In this document: positions 33,316 through 45,322 of the stretch, one piece after another
Position numbering within the stretch: the first letter of the stretch is position 1
Layout of the letters: each line of letters starts with the position of its first letter
DNA from: Lucinisca nassula
Taxonomy: Eukaryota > Mollusca > Bivalvia > Lucinida > Lucinidae
Reading direction: 5' to 3'
NCBI GenBank assembly: GCA_963580285.1
Contig: OY757013.1
Span: 150,675,564 to 150,739,563 of the forward strand
Length of the DNA: 64,000 bases
Notes under the pieces: model-generated
The model's input: the letters and a program-made list of their open reading frames with translations, nothing else
What the model was told of the DNA's origin: nothing
The model's database searches: none
Program-made: the position numbers and the translations under genes

Positions 33316-33465
33316 TTTGCTTGCGATCACAGCAAATATGAACTTTCAAACTTTACAAAATGTTTCTTCTTGACATGCTGACTCAGCATAAACCTTGACC
33401 CAGTGACCTTGACTTTTATTTTCCGCTCCATTGACTTTATCAGATTATACCATAACCCTTGCATT

Positions 33466-33570
33466 CCAAGCAACTATTGTTGCTAGACTCTTCGATCTTA
33501 ACATTTGGAATAGTCTTCCCTCGTCTGCGGTAGATGCCAAGTCCGCAGATGAGTTCAAAGCCCTATAGTG
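33466..33570 (+). pseudogene. LINE C-terminal fragment
   Basis: The translation contains FDLNIWNSLPSSAVDAKSAD, the WN.LP end motif of CR1/Jockey-like ORF2 proteins, followed by a stop. Only about 35 residues remain. Confidence 0.6.
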
Positions 33571-33862
33571 TAGATTGGGACTCCGGAGTATGCGTGTTCG
33601 TATATCTCTGTTAATCAGATTGTAAATTAAGTTATAAGGACTCTCCAGCATCCACTTTTTTCAGCTAAATTCAAAACTTAGCCACCCACCCAGCTGAGGT
33701 AATGGCCAAATATGACGATAGATAGGTAGGAATCCGAGTCGTTAAAAGTATGTTTCGCCACCAAACCATTTTGTCCCCATATAATTGATCAAAATGGGTA
33801 ATACTTGTCAGAATTCATTATTTTCATTGTCACAGTATCATTGAAAGTACTTCGACGTCAGT

Positions 33863-33865
33863 CTC

Positions 33866-33898
<33 letters not shown>

Positions 33899-33900
33899 CC

Positions 33901-33933
<33 letters not shown>

Positions 33934-33940
33934 CTGTCTG

Positions 33941-33981
<41 letters not shown>

Positions 33982-33982
33982 T
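33863..33982. repeat. (TCTC/TCTG)n microsatellite
   Basis: Pyrimidine-only low-complexity tract. The 97-codon frame across it is an artefact. Confidence 0.95.
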
Positions 33983-34110
33983 ATGGCATTAGTAAATCTT
34001 TTATCCAAATTCCATACAAACGACTAGGGGGACATGCTTTAGGGGCAAAACGACTAGGGGTAACTGGTTTGGGGCGAAACAACTCCGGTTCGGTGTGAGA
34101 AGTGCGTGGA

Positions 34111-34385
34111 GCGTGATAGCTCAGTGATCAGTGCACTTGCCTCTGATGCTAGAGTTTCCCGGTTCGATCCCCGGCGGTGATGAAAATTTTGGTGTCCGAA
34201 CACGCTCCACTGACATCATTTGCAGGGATGAATGTCATAAAGTGCTCCGTCAGAATCAGATCGTTTCTGGTGACACGTCAAATGACATTCATACACCTTC
34301 GGATCGGGACGTTAACTGGATGCCCCTGTGTAGGGAGAGCCATCCCCTGTCCAGATTCAAGAACCCTACCGTAATCACATGAAAC
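34111..34385 (+). mobile_element. tRNA-derived SINE family D, copy 2
   Basis: GCGTGATAGCTCAGTGATCA (A box) and CCCGGTTCGATCCCCGGCGG (B box) head a body with CGAACACGCTCCACTG, TTGCAGGGATGAATGTC and CGGATCGGGACGTTAACTGG. Related reversed copies are at 25635 and 61545. Confidence 0.8.
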
Positions 34386-35425
34386 AAAATTATATACTGT
34401 TATTAGCTGAAACTCACATTGGATATGACAAAAAAGTATCGGTAGAAGGATTCATTATTTCCCAGTTTGTCGAGCAAAGTCTGTCAATGGCAGCTATTAT
34501 GGAGGCTTAGGAATTTTAAGTGGGTTAACAATACGACCACACGTTTCCTTTTTACGAACAACCTTCACTGAATACCAATGGATAAAATTAGACAAAAAAT
34601 TCTTTAATTTTCAAAACGACTTGTTCCTTTGCCTTGCATATATACCTCCTAGCCAGTCTATTTATGCTAATAATATGCAGCAGGATTTGCTTGATTTGCT
34701 TGAAAAAGACATTTAGTTTATACAAAACCAAAGGAGGCATAATGATTTGTGGAGATTTAAATACACATACTGGGTGTGAAAAAGACTTTATTGTAAATGA
34801 TGGAACAGATCATCTTCCACTTTATCAGAATTATAATGTTGGCCATCTTCCTATACCTAGACATAATATTGATGCTATAGTAGATTCAAGAGGGAGGAGC
34901 TTTATCGACATTTGTATTGGTAATCAGCTGCGAATTCTGAATGAAAGATGCTTTGGTGATTTATCTGGGCGTTATACTTGTTACACACCAAATGAATGTA
35001 GTGTGGTTGACTATAAAATTGTGTCACAATCAATCTCCGATCAGATTTTGTTTTTCCGTGTCTCTGATTTCATTGCAACATTAAGTGATTGTCATAGCAA
35101 GATATCTTGGGGTATTTTAACAAATTTCAATTGCTCCAACAATGAAAATAAGTTGAATCCGTTACCTCCTAAATATATATGGGCGGCAAATTCATTTTCA
35201 GAATTTCAATCTGCATTTCAAGGTGATGAAATTCGAAATAAAATTCATGAATTCATGAGCATGCCCGTTGCAGATACAGATGATTCTGTAGAAAATCTAA
35301 GCCGCATAATTACTGGTGCGGAAGCCATTTCACTAAAGCCATCTAAAATTAGAATGTATAAAACTAAGAATCATTTAAAAAGAAACCTAAGAAACACAAA
35401 ACATGGTTTGCTACAGATTTAAAAA
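34386..35425 (+). pseudogene. LINE (layer 1 of nest): APE-type endonuclease domain
   Basis: A decayed non-LTR retrotransposon ORF2. Segments in consecutive frames read LLLAETHIGYDKKVSVEGF, YYGGLGILSGL, TEYQWIKLDKKFF and FLCLAYIPPSQSIYA. The open frame at 34634-35422 follows with MICGDLNTHTG, VVDYKIVSQS and SDCHSKISW, in place of the usual GDFN and SDH motifs of the APE endonuclease that nicks target DNA. Frameshifts near 34470 and 34720 break the frame. The endonuclease lies directly against a SINE on its left, so the LINE is 5'-truncated or its start is unrecognised. Confidence 0.8.
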
Positions 35426-36560
35426 ATGATGGGTAATCGTGTAATAGCCAATTGAAATTTATACTCTATGTTTTCAGGTGACCCAATTGTGAGAGGTAGA
35501 TATTTTAAACTATTTAGAATATATAATAAAACTAAAAGAAATAAAGAGAGACAATTTAAAACTCAACTGTTGGAGGAAATTGAAAGTTTGCATTCGGAAA
35601 ATCAGAAGGAATGCTGGAACTTAATAGATGTACTAAAAGGCGAAACATTTGATAACATTCCAGCTGAGAACATCAAACCTGAAACTTGGATTTCTCATTT
35701 CAAATCTCTAGCGACAATTGATGACAAATCTGTAGATAGAGTTTCTGAATTACAACATTTAGTAGAGGAATTAGAAAACCAACCCGTTTATTATAACTTG
35801 AAAATGTTATTAATTAAAAATCAAAAATGGGTTCCTTTAAGAGCAATGAAAACATTCATAAGAAAGAAGATGGGTCATACTACGTAGTTTCGGCTAATAA
35901 AGCCTCATCAGTGACCCTGTAATGATCCGGCACAGAAAGCCAGAGGAAACATACTGCAATTTTGCGAATTTCGAATAGGCAGTCGATTCAAAGACTGATA
36001 TAAATCAAAATGGGGTCCAAATAATTAAAAACCTGTCTAGAATATGTGTCTAAACCAATAATATATTTCCGATTTCTCAGAATATTCACGCTGATCTCAA
36101 AGGACCAAAAGTAAAATATAAACTGCACTATGGTTGATGTACGGGGAGACGTTTTACGGCCGCCACACGGCACAACACCAGCTGCAGTGAAGGCAAATAA
36201 AAATCAAAAACCTAGTGAAATACTTAAGACTATTAGTAAACTGAAAAATAATAAATCATCTGACCTTGATTCAATTTCTAATGAAATGATTAAAGCGGCC
36301 TTAGGTTCCTTGGCACCATGCTTTCTTAAACTCCCCAATGCATGTCTATCAAGCGTTCAGTATCCTTCACAATGGTCTAATGGGTATATTACCCCTTTGC
36401 ATAAATCAAATGATTCATGTAACCCCTCAAATTATAGAGGTATAACTATCACAAGTGCCATTTGTAAAGTGTTCAATACAATTCTAAGCAATAGCTTAGA
36501 TAGTTTCCTTGCAGATAAGGATTTTATCAATGAATGTCAGATTGGTTATGTTTTTGTTAT
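35426..36560 (+). pseudogene. LINE (layer 1): linker and reverse transcriptase motifs 0-2
   Basis: 35468-35830 encodes the linker (KERQFKTQLLEEIESLHSEN, ECWNLIDVLKG, ETWISHFKSL). After a MITE E insertion (about 35880-36182) the RT starts: NKSSDLDSISNEMIKAA, PSQWSNGYITPLHKSND and NPSNYRGITITSAICKVFN, all non-LTR RT landmarks. The frame reaches INECQIGY, then is cut by a tandem-array element at about 36560-36610. Confidence 0.82.
35880..36182. mobile_element. MITE family E-like insertion in the LINE
   Basis: CCTCATCAGTGACCCTGTAA, GGAGACGTTTTACGGCCGCC and ACACCAGCTGCAGTGA match the family E copy at 59732. The centre differs, suggesting a distinct subfamily. Confidence 0.5.
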
Positions 36561-36609
36561 GGTTTGTCTTTCGGTGTTTGTGCCGGTTATATTATTTTAT
36601 TTTGGATAG

Positions 36610-38850
36610 CTTATTATCCCCTCGCAACAACGTTGCGAATGGGGATATAGCATCGGTGCCGTGTGTTAGTGTGTGTGTCTGTGTGTGTGTCTGTCCGGAA
36701 CCTTGTGAGCAGGATAGAAGACACAGTATTCATCGTAGAAGCATCAAACCTTCCACAAATGTTCACCATGTACAGAGGATGAACCCTATTGAATTTCAAG
36801 GTCAGGGGTCAAAGGTCAAGGTCACAATGGACTTGACCTTGAAAACCTTGTGAGCAGGATAGACGACACAATATTCATCGTAGAAGCATCAAACCTTCCA
36901 CAAATGTTCACCATGTACAGAGGATGAACCCTATTGAATTTCAAGGTCAGGGTCAAAGGTCAAGGTCACAATGGACTTGACCTTGAAAACCTTGCGAGCA
37001 GGATAGAAGACACAGTATTCATCGTAGAAGCACCAAACCTTCCACAAATGTTCACCATGTACAGAGGATGAACCCTATTGAATTTCAAGGTCAGGGGTCA
37101 AAGGTCAAGGTCACAATGGACTTGACCTTGAAAACCTTGTGAGCAGGATAGACGACACAGTATTCATCGCAGAAGCATCAAACCTTCCACAAATGTTCAC
37201 CATGTACAGAGGATGAACCTTATTGAATTTTAAGGTCAGGGGTCAAAGGTCAAGGTCACAATGGACTTGACCTTGAAAACCTTGTGAGCAGGATAGAAGA
37301 CACAGTATTCATCGTAGAAGCATCAAACCTTCCACAAATGTTCACCATGTACAGAGGATGAACCCTATTGACTTTCAAGGTCAGGGGTCAAAGGCCAAGG
37401 TCACAATGGACTTGACCTTGAAAACCTTGTGAGCAGGATAGACAACACAGTATTCATTGTAGAAGCATCAAACCTTCCACAAATGTTCACCATGTACAGA
37501 GGATGAACCCTATTGAATTTCAAGGTCAGGGTTCAAAGGTCAAGGTCACAATGGACTTGACCTTGAAAACCTTGTGAGCAGGATAGACGACACAGTATTC
37601 ATCGTAGAAGCATCAAACCTTCCACAAATGTTCACCATGTACAGAGGATGAACCCTATTGAATTTCAAGGTCAGGGGTCAAAGGTCAAGGTCACAATGGA
37701 CTTGACCTTGAAAACCTTGTGAGCAGGATAGACGACACAGTATTCATCGTAGAAGCATCAAACCTTCCACAAATGTTCACCATGTACAGAGGATGAACCC
37801 TATTGAATTTCAAGGTCAGGGGTCAAAGGTCAAGGTCACAATGGTCTTGACCTTGAAAACCTTGCGAGCAGGATAGAAGACACAGTATTCATCGTAGAAG
37901 CATCAAACCTTCCACAAATGTTCACCATGTACAGAGGATGAACCCTATTGAATTTCAAGGTCAGGGGTTAAAGGTCAAGGTCACAATGGACTTGACCTTG
38001 AAAACCTTGTGAGCAGGATAGACGACACAGTATTCATCGCAGAAGCATCAAACCTTCCACAAATGTTCACCATGTACAGAGGATGAACCTTATTGAATTT
38101 TAAGGTCAGGGTTCAAAGGTCAAGGTCACAATGGACTTGACCTTGAAAACCTTGTGAGCAGGATAGAAGACACAGTATTCATCGTAGAAGCATCAAACCT
38201 TCCACAAATGTTCACCATGTACAGAGGATGAACCCTATTGAATTTCAAGGTCAGGGGTCAAAGGTCAAGGTCACAATGGACTTGACCTTGAAAACCTTGT
38301 GAGCAGGATAGAAGACACAGTATTCATCGTAGAAGCATCAAACCTTCCACAAATGTTCACCATGTACAGAGGATGAACCCTATTGAATTTCAAGGTCAGA
38401 GGTCAAAGGTCAAGGTCACAATGGACTTGACCTTGAAAACCTTGTGAGCAGGATAGAAGACACAGTATTCTTCGTAGAAGCATCAAACCTTCCACAAATG
38501 TTCACCATGTACAGAGGATGAACCCTATTGAATTTCAAGGTCAGGGGTCAAAGGTCTAGGTCACAATGGACTTGACCTTGAAAACCTTGTGAGCAGGATA
38601 GAACACACAGTATTCTTTGTAGAAGCAGCCATAATTATCCCCTCGCAACAACGTTGCGAATGGGGATATAGCATCGGTGCCGTGCGTCCGTGTGTTAGAG
38701 TGTGTGTCTGTGTTTCTGTGTGTGTGTGTGTGTCTGTCCGGAACCTTGTGAGCAGTCAAAGGTAATCTATTATGTCTAATTTGTCTAACATATTCAGATT
38801 GGATTTTCATGTTAATGAATGGTATGCAGTTGCGAGGGGATGCTACGCTT
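36610..38850 (+). repeat. Tandem-array element of 14 nearly identical 144-bp units with DR1-type motifs
   Basis: The left end TTATCCCCTCGCAACAACGT folds with GCGAATGGGGATATA. About 14 units of 143-145 bp follow (AACCTTGTGAGCAGGATAGA, ACAAATGTTCACCATGTACA, GTCAGGGGTCAAAGGTCAAG). Units are over 95% identical by eye, which implies recent amplification. A second copy of the left end lies at 38633-38700. The sequence TTGCGAGGGGATGCTACGCT near 38832 may be the right end. The element interrupts the LINE RT. Confidence 0.8.
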
Positions 38851-38851
38851 G

Positions 38852-39023
38852 CGTTGCCTTATTGGTCATTTTATGGGAAAGTAACTGTCCTTTTGGCTTT
38901 CCGCTATTGATGTTTCCATTAGGGTATGTTGTTTCATGTTTGTGCTTCTTTCCCTTTGGTGTCTCTGATGGGAGCCGTGGGTTAATTGTATCGATTCCTG
39001 ATCATTGTCTCCACTTCCACTTT
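38852..39023 (+). mobile_element. Naiad-type 3' UTR fragment in the LINE
   Basis: GGGAAAGTAACTGTCCTT, TTTCCCTTTGGTGTCTCTGA and TCGATTCCTGATCATTG are diverged versions of the reference 3' UTR, ending near CTTCCACTTT. Confidence 0.65.
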
Positions 39024-40185
39024 ACAAAAAAGCCCGAACATAGAGCATATGTTTATACTGAAAACTCTTATTGACAAATATTGTAGCAAACCAGGTGGCA
39101 AACTATATGCCTGCTTTGTAGACTCTCGTAAAGCATTTGACAATGTATTTCATGCTGGTCTTAAAATCAAACTTCTTCAGTTGGGAGTAGACACAAAATT
39201 TTATAATATTTGGAAGAGTATGTATAAAAACAGCTAGTCATGTGTTCGGCTTAATAATGGGTTAACAAAACATTTTAAGTCAAGCGTTGGTGTACGACAA
39301 GGCGAGGTGCTTAGCCCAAACCTATTTAAAATCTTTATTAATGATCTACCAGACTATTTTCTTTCTTGTCCCGACCCTTTTATTACACAGAACAAGTATC
39401 TGCATTGCATATTATAGAATGCGCCAAATCATATCATTATCTTGGTCTATACTTTTCAGCATCTGGTTCCTTTGCGTACGCAAAGTCTGAACTTTATAAG
39501 AAAGGATTAAAAGCTTTTTCGAACTGTGTAAAAATATTTTGAATCTTCGCCCATATATTTGAACAAGCCTACATATATTTGATCACACACTAAAACCAAT
39601 TCTTTTTAATATGGTTGTGAAATACGGGGAACTTTTAATCCCGCAAATGCTAAATTTAGAAATGGGATTTCTTTTGAGAAAATTTTTTAGAATGTGGAAC
39701 CTGAAAAAACGTCATTTAAAGTTTTCTAAGTTTATTCTTGGAGTTCATCGCAATAGTTCTAATTTTGCAGTCGTGTCTGAGTTAGGAAGATTCACATACT
39801 ATATTAATATTGTAAATGCGTCATTGAAATTTTGGCACAGACTCGAAAATTTTGATCAGAATTCCTTTTAATCTGATGCACTTGAATACTCAAAGAGCCT
39901 TTCTCGCACTAGTTATTCTTGGTATCATACTTTTCAACAATATTCCAATATTTTCGGAGTACATCTAAACACTTTCATACATATGAAACCATCTTCTTTT
40001 AATGCAAAACTGTCAAAACTACTAAGAGATAAATATTTGCATGAGCGGTATTCTACAAAACAGTCACTTGATACATATTCAAGAATTAAAAGCAATTTTG
40101 GTTTTGAGAAATACCTAAGTTCCCTTCATTTTACCCATAGAAAAGATTCGACAAGACTACGTTTTTCATCCCACAAGCTTATTTC
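39024..40185 (+). pseudogene. LINE (layer 1): RT palm region and thumb, interrupted
   Basis: The frame resumes at about 39030 with LKTLIDKYCSKPGGKLYACF, VDSRKAFDNVFHAGL, VGVRQGEVLSPNLFKIFIND and SCPDPFI. The YADD-containing segment is deleted, since LHCIL is followed directly by AKSYHYLG. The C-terminal part continues with LGVHRNSSNFAVVSELGRF, LKFWHRLENF and GFEKYLSSLHFTHRKDSTRL. Several stops and shifts are present. At about 40185, just after SSHKL, LINE homology stops and Naiad sequence begins. The rest of the LINE is at 55862. Confidence 0.82.
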
Positions 40186-42642
40186 CAGAATGCCGGACTT
40201 TGCTATTTTCTCGCTCCTGGAATGTCGAAAACGCAGAACTAGATCTCACGGCACCAGGAAAAATGGTAACTTTAAACGTAAATTACGTGCATTTAAACGA
40301 AACAATACTAGACTGAAGTGACTGTCAATTATATTATTAAATCATGGACGCCACTCTATGCTTTCATTTTTAAGTTCATTACCCGTTTCTGCTTTACGTC
40401 TTCTGGACACCGAGGTGAATAAATCCTACGATAGTTCTAATCAGTAATATGATGCGGCTCTCTTAACTAGAGGCTTTACTCAGCATACTCTCCGTCCTTA
40501 CATTGATTCTGAAATTAATCATAAACGCCATTTCTTCAAAATATCCTTCATTAATAAGGGTATGGATTTTATAGATTTGCCCAGTACCTTCTGTGAGAGC
40601 TCGGTGCTTTTTTCCATTCCTGCTTATTTTCAAAATACTGAAACACCTATAATTTGCTATAAAATATAACAAAGTAGAAGTAAAACAAAGATCAGGAATT
40701 GATACAATTAACTTACTCCACCCATAAAAGACACCAAAGGGAAAGAAATACAAACATTAAGCGACCAGACCATAATGGAAACCGAAACAAAGGAAGGCCA
40801 TAAGGACAGTTACTTTCCCACAAAATGGCCATATGGCCATCCAAAGCCAAAATACACAAGTGATACACACAGTAAGTAACAAACAACAACATTAATAAAT
40901 CGCCACAGAAGAGCCGCCTTGGAACGGTCAGTGGAAGATTTCCACTGGGGGGGGGGGGGGCTTAAATCGATTTTACGTGGCCACAATCCACGCCCTTACT
41001 TCCGTCGCGATTTAGACAAATAATTTGCTCAGTCCGCATGAAGGCCTCCTAAAACCTGTTAGATCTATCATTTTTAATTTCAATAAACTTGTTTCAGATC
41101 TTGATATTGATATAATACTCCTGATTCATGTGATTGTAAAAACTCAGTGTATTGCTATCCTGCTGCTGGTCATGTAATTACTGGCAATTTGAAAATTATT
41201 CCTGATTCTAGGATAAGGAATATAATTTCTAAAGGACCGAAATATCGGTTTCCTTCTTAAATTGATTTCAGTAAATGTAGAGATGAAATCGCTGCTTCCT
41301 GGAATGAATTCGGTAATCGGTGGTGTAAGCGAGAGTATGTTGAGCATAAAGCCCTTAAGGACTGGAAACTTAGCATTTTAAAACTAGTGAATAAACACAT
41401 TTCTTTCTATTCTCCAAATACTAACTTATTACCGCCTAAGACGTCGTTACGTCATCTTAAACTAGGTATTCAAGAATTTCATAAGAAGTTTGTTTTGGCC
41501 CCTGCAGACAAGGCCGCTAACAACGTCGTCGTTGTGTGACGGCTCCACTATGTTAACACGCTTAAGCAGGAGCTTGGTGGTACTAAGGCTTATGAACTTC
41601 AGCCTTTAGCTGAAGAGAGAGTTATAGTAGATAAACATATTTGTCATTCAGCCACCAAGTTTGCTGTGTGTGTTACCGAATGCCAAGACAAGCTTCTTAC
41701 GCTATACTGGTTACCAAAACTTCATAAAAGACCTTACAAAGCACGGTTTATTGCAAATTCTAGCTCTTGCACTACCACCGAACTTTCTAAAGTATTAACT
41801 TCCTGTCTTACTTCTGTTAAAACGCATGTAATTAAATATTGTGATAAAGACTTGGAATGATCAGGAAGAAATCTGTTTTGGTCTATAAAAAATTCGAATG
41901 AGGTTTTAAATAAATTGAAATCCAGACATTTTCGTGCTTAAAGTGTGTCTACTTACGATTTTTCCACTCTTTACACTACACTTCCTCCTAATCTTATAAA
42001 AGAAAAGCTTAATGATTTAATTGAATGGGCTTTTCACAGAGAAGATTCTCTCTATCTTGCACGTAATGTCAGAAATGCATTTTTCACTTCTAAAGAGCAT
42101 AAGAATTATACACTTTGGTCATGTCAGAAGGTGTGTGATGCCCTCACCTTTCTACTTGACAATATTTATATTAGATTCGGTACTAAGTTATTAAGACAAA
42201 TTGTGGGTATTTGTTTCGTGCAAAATTTATGATAAACGCGATGACTTTGATTTTGAGATTGTAAATTTTCCTTTTTTGGATAGTGATGTTCCTCGTTCGC
42301 CATCCTATGGCGTTTATATTTCGCAATTAATTCGATTTGCTAGAGTGTGTAGTCATGTAACTGACTTCAACACTCGTAATTAATCATTAACGGCTAAACT
42401 CCTTAATCATGGTTATCGGTACCATAAACTACGCAAAGCCTTTTCAAAATTTTATAGACCCCATTCTGATTTAATTTCAAAATTCAGTATTGGACTTAAA
42501 TCTCTTCTGCAACAAGGTCTATCGCAACCCGAATTTTATGGTGACTTAGTATATAAATTCAGAAAAATATATAACTGCAATGACTTTAGCACCCAATTTC
42601 GCAAAATCATTCTTCGATATAAAAAGATTGGGTACAACATGG
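40186..42642 (+). pseudogene. Naiad-type Penelope-like element, copy 1 (layer 2), left part
   Basis: The decayed ORF contains RMPDFAIFSLLECRKRRTRS (linker after the endonuclease), SCDCK (CxC motif at about 41133) and LLTLYWLPKLHKRPYKARFI (RT fingers). It continues with YDFSTLYTTLPPNLIKEKL, CQKVCDALTFLLDNIYIRFG, SYGVYISQLIRFARV and PEFYGDLVYKFRK. The catalytic DD segment is missing between RQIVGI and VQNL, an internal deletion. In-frame TGA codons lie at 40319-40321, 41537-41539 and 41858-41860, and in-frame TAA codons near 40446, 41260, 41940 and 42381. A reversed 3' UTR fragment is inserted at 40666-41050. The gypsy element cuts the ORF at 42643, and the last 45 codons continue at 53209. Order endonuclease-CxC-RT marks the permuted Naiad clade of Penelope-like elements. 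Confidence 0.85.
40666..41050 (-). mobile_element. Reversed Naiad 3' UTR inserted in Naiad copy 1
   Basis: The reverse complement of the reference 3' UTR (AAGTAGAAGTAAAACAAAGA to GTCCGCATGAAGGCCTCC) sits between codons of copy 1: YKYNK before it, the CxC region after it. It contains a run of 16 G near 40946. Confidence 0.8.
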
Positions 42643-45204
42643 TGTTACATGTGGGTTTACGGCGTCCCGCAAACCCCCATGCTGACAAGACAACCGAGCG
42701 TGATCTCTGACAGGTGTACGGGCAGCTGTGGGGTAAGGCACAAGAAAGATGTTAAATGAATGACATGAATTATTTACAATATCTACATACAACGCTTACA
42801 AACACAAAACATCACAATTTGTTGCTTCTGTAGCCAACTCACGACGTCCGCTCCGAAGGCAAAACAATATTCTGTGCTCGGAACGGGTGACGTGAATACC
42901 TACAGAAGCAAACAACAAAAACAACAACAACAACAAAAAAAAAACACAAGACGCGACTGGCCAGTTTATAACTTAGGGTGAATCCCCCACTCGCGTGAAA
43001 CTTCCTCTCGCGAACTAGTAGAACTAGTCTATCAACATAGTTGATAACCATAGGTTTAGCGATCACGTTTGCCGATCAGGGGTTTAGCGATCGTCCAAAT
43101 AACCTGCAGGTAAGTTGACCTCTTCCATGGTCTCACATTTGTTTACAACGAACAATGATTTATATTCTGCAAATCTGCTTCTACCCTGGTAGGCGCTGAT
43201 TACGGCGGTCTGTCCGCCCTTGCTGGACCCTAACGCCTAGCGTCGTACCAGTACCTGCTGCTATGAAGCAGGGAGCAGCAGGTCACACATTGTTGTGCCT
43301 GCAAATTACGATAACGGGACTAGAAACGAGTCACAAAACATACATGCTATATCATGATCCCCCTCCCGGAGAAGTAAGAATATGTTCATGCATATACCGT
43401 TATTGCGCATGCGCCAACCAGACATACAGGCTGATTAGTGCATGCGACAAATAACCGTACAGCAGAACTCAACTTGACTGTGCATCAAATTATCAGCACC
43501 CAGCGCTTGACACAATAATACTCAAAGTTCATGTTTCCTTACTGAGCACTACAGAAATCAATTAATGCTCACTACTACTGAGCATAATACTCATCAAATT
43601 TGTGCTCACTACATTATCACAAGTAAGAGGCAATTGAACAGACCACGCCTTTGCGCTACCTGGTCAGCTGCCAATTACAGGAAACATAACAATCTCTATT
43701 TCATATCCTTCTCCGCGACACGACTCACAAATATAGCTATTCACAAATTCAATACATTAATAACAGATAGAAACTACAACAGAAGATTTTCATCTATAAT
43801 CCACAACATTTGTTAGTGTCTCATAAGGGCCAACACTGTTTGCCGTAAATTCTCTCTGTATTTGGTAGGCACCCCGTCACAACTGTCCTCGCGACGCCGA
43901 TGACGCAGCTGACGTCATCCCCGCCGCTCAGGCCGTTATGACGTGTGGCGACCAAATACTCCCACTTATCATCATCACGTTCTTTATATGTACATACATG
44001 CACAAACTGAGTTATCAAACAAAAAACGGCATCATTACAAAATGAACTCGTAATTCTTCTTGAACAAAATTATTTCTAATCAACGTGAACATGCTTGTAA
44101 AATAAAATTCATTACGGTTCATCATCACGGATAACCCAACAGGCTCTTGTAAGAGTTTGCCCTGATGATGAAGATGTGGTTAAACCCGTCTTAAGTTTAC
44201 GTCCCCTCTACACCTAATATCATATTGGGACGGAACCACGGTTTTCTAACCACAGCTAGTCAAAAGTCATGGATCAAACAAGTGACCCGGCGTTTATTAA
44301 TTACATTCTATAAAAGGGGTGTAAAAGCCTAAATGAATCCAGAATGAGCGGGTGTCCAAACTTTACGTCTCACCAACATCTAGGGTCAGCATGAGACAGG
44401 ACCTCAATTAGAAAGACTCATTCTACTACTGGAGAAGCCTGGGATCGATCCTGCGACGTCTAGCTGGCAAAGCTAGTAGCCTAATCACTACAGGCCTCAA
44501 CAGTGAATTCAGAATAGGCTTCAGAAAGTTGGGGTATACTAGAAGTAAACCCCTCCAAAACCTACAAGCATGTTCATACAAAAATAATACTAAACATAGA
44601 TTTAACATACCTTTCAATATACTTTCTATTTCCCCGTCACAATGTTGTGTTCACTCTTACAACTTGACCTGCTGCTAAAGTGTCCGCTTTTTTCAGGGTT
44701 TATATATCTATGAATACTACCGGAAAATCATGCCTACTCATATTACCTTGCTCAATTCGTGGCGAGGTGGAGATACCGGCCACAAACAAAGCCAGATAGC
44801 AAAAATCGAGTAGATAATGGATTTGCGTTCAAATAGTATATTTCCCATAGGAAAAATTGATGAAACGACCCTATAATCAATGACATGACTCCTGTCAAAA
44901 CGAACACCCACACAACACGTGACAGGAATAAAAATCATATATGGCACAATTTGGCGGTTGGCGATTTTTAGGCAAATTCTATAGGACTCGGCCTTTTAGC
45001 GGCCCCCTGTATTGTAAAAACAGCTCTCTATAAACCACTCATGCATACATCGTATGATATGTGCATGACTTGTTCATGGAGCCGCACAGTTTGCGTACCA
45101 TATTTCACCTAAAATATTTCACTCGCACCGCCCTACCATATATCTACTAAAATAATTTAGATGTGCATAAGCACCAGAGAGGTTTCCTATTCCATCTCGT
45201 AACA
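42643..45204 (-). repeat. 3' LTR of the gypsy element
   Basis: It is 2562 bp, with short terminal inverted repeats TGTTAC/GTAACA. It is unusually long for Ty3/gypsy. It includes a SINE-like segment (about 44345-44500: GGGATCGATCCTGCGACGTC, CTACAGGCCTC) also present in the other LTR. Open frames inside the LTR lack domains. Confidence 0.95.
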
Positions 45205-45206
45205 AA

Positions 45207-45221
45207 GGTTTCCCCTTTTGG
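45207..45221 (-). promoter_or_regulatory. Polypurine tract
   Basis: On the minus strand CCAAAAGGGGAAACC lies two bases before the 3' LTR. This is the expected position of the plus-strand DNA primer. Confidence 0.8.
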
Positions 45222-45322
45222 AGAAAAAACAATCAGAAATGTTTTTTTCTTTGTGTATAGAGATGGAATAGGATGAACCTATCTAAACAAGACAGCTATT
45301 TACACAACAACCGTGCGAATAA

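Noticed and set aside
36690..38632. CRISPR-like regular repeat array
   Set aside because: Units are contiguous, 144 bp, with no unique spacers, in an animal genome. It is a tandem (satellite-like) array.
41858..41860. TGA at this codon as selenocysteine
   Set aside because: The context suggests an arginine CGA codon that decayed to TGA. It is weaker than the Cys-site TGAs and is not used as evidence.
43263..44018. Frames shared by both LTRs (e.g. 43263-43454, 43565-43816 and 51268-51459)
   Set aside because: They are duplicated only because the LTRs are duplicated, and none has a recognisable domain or start context.
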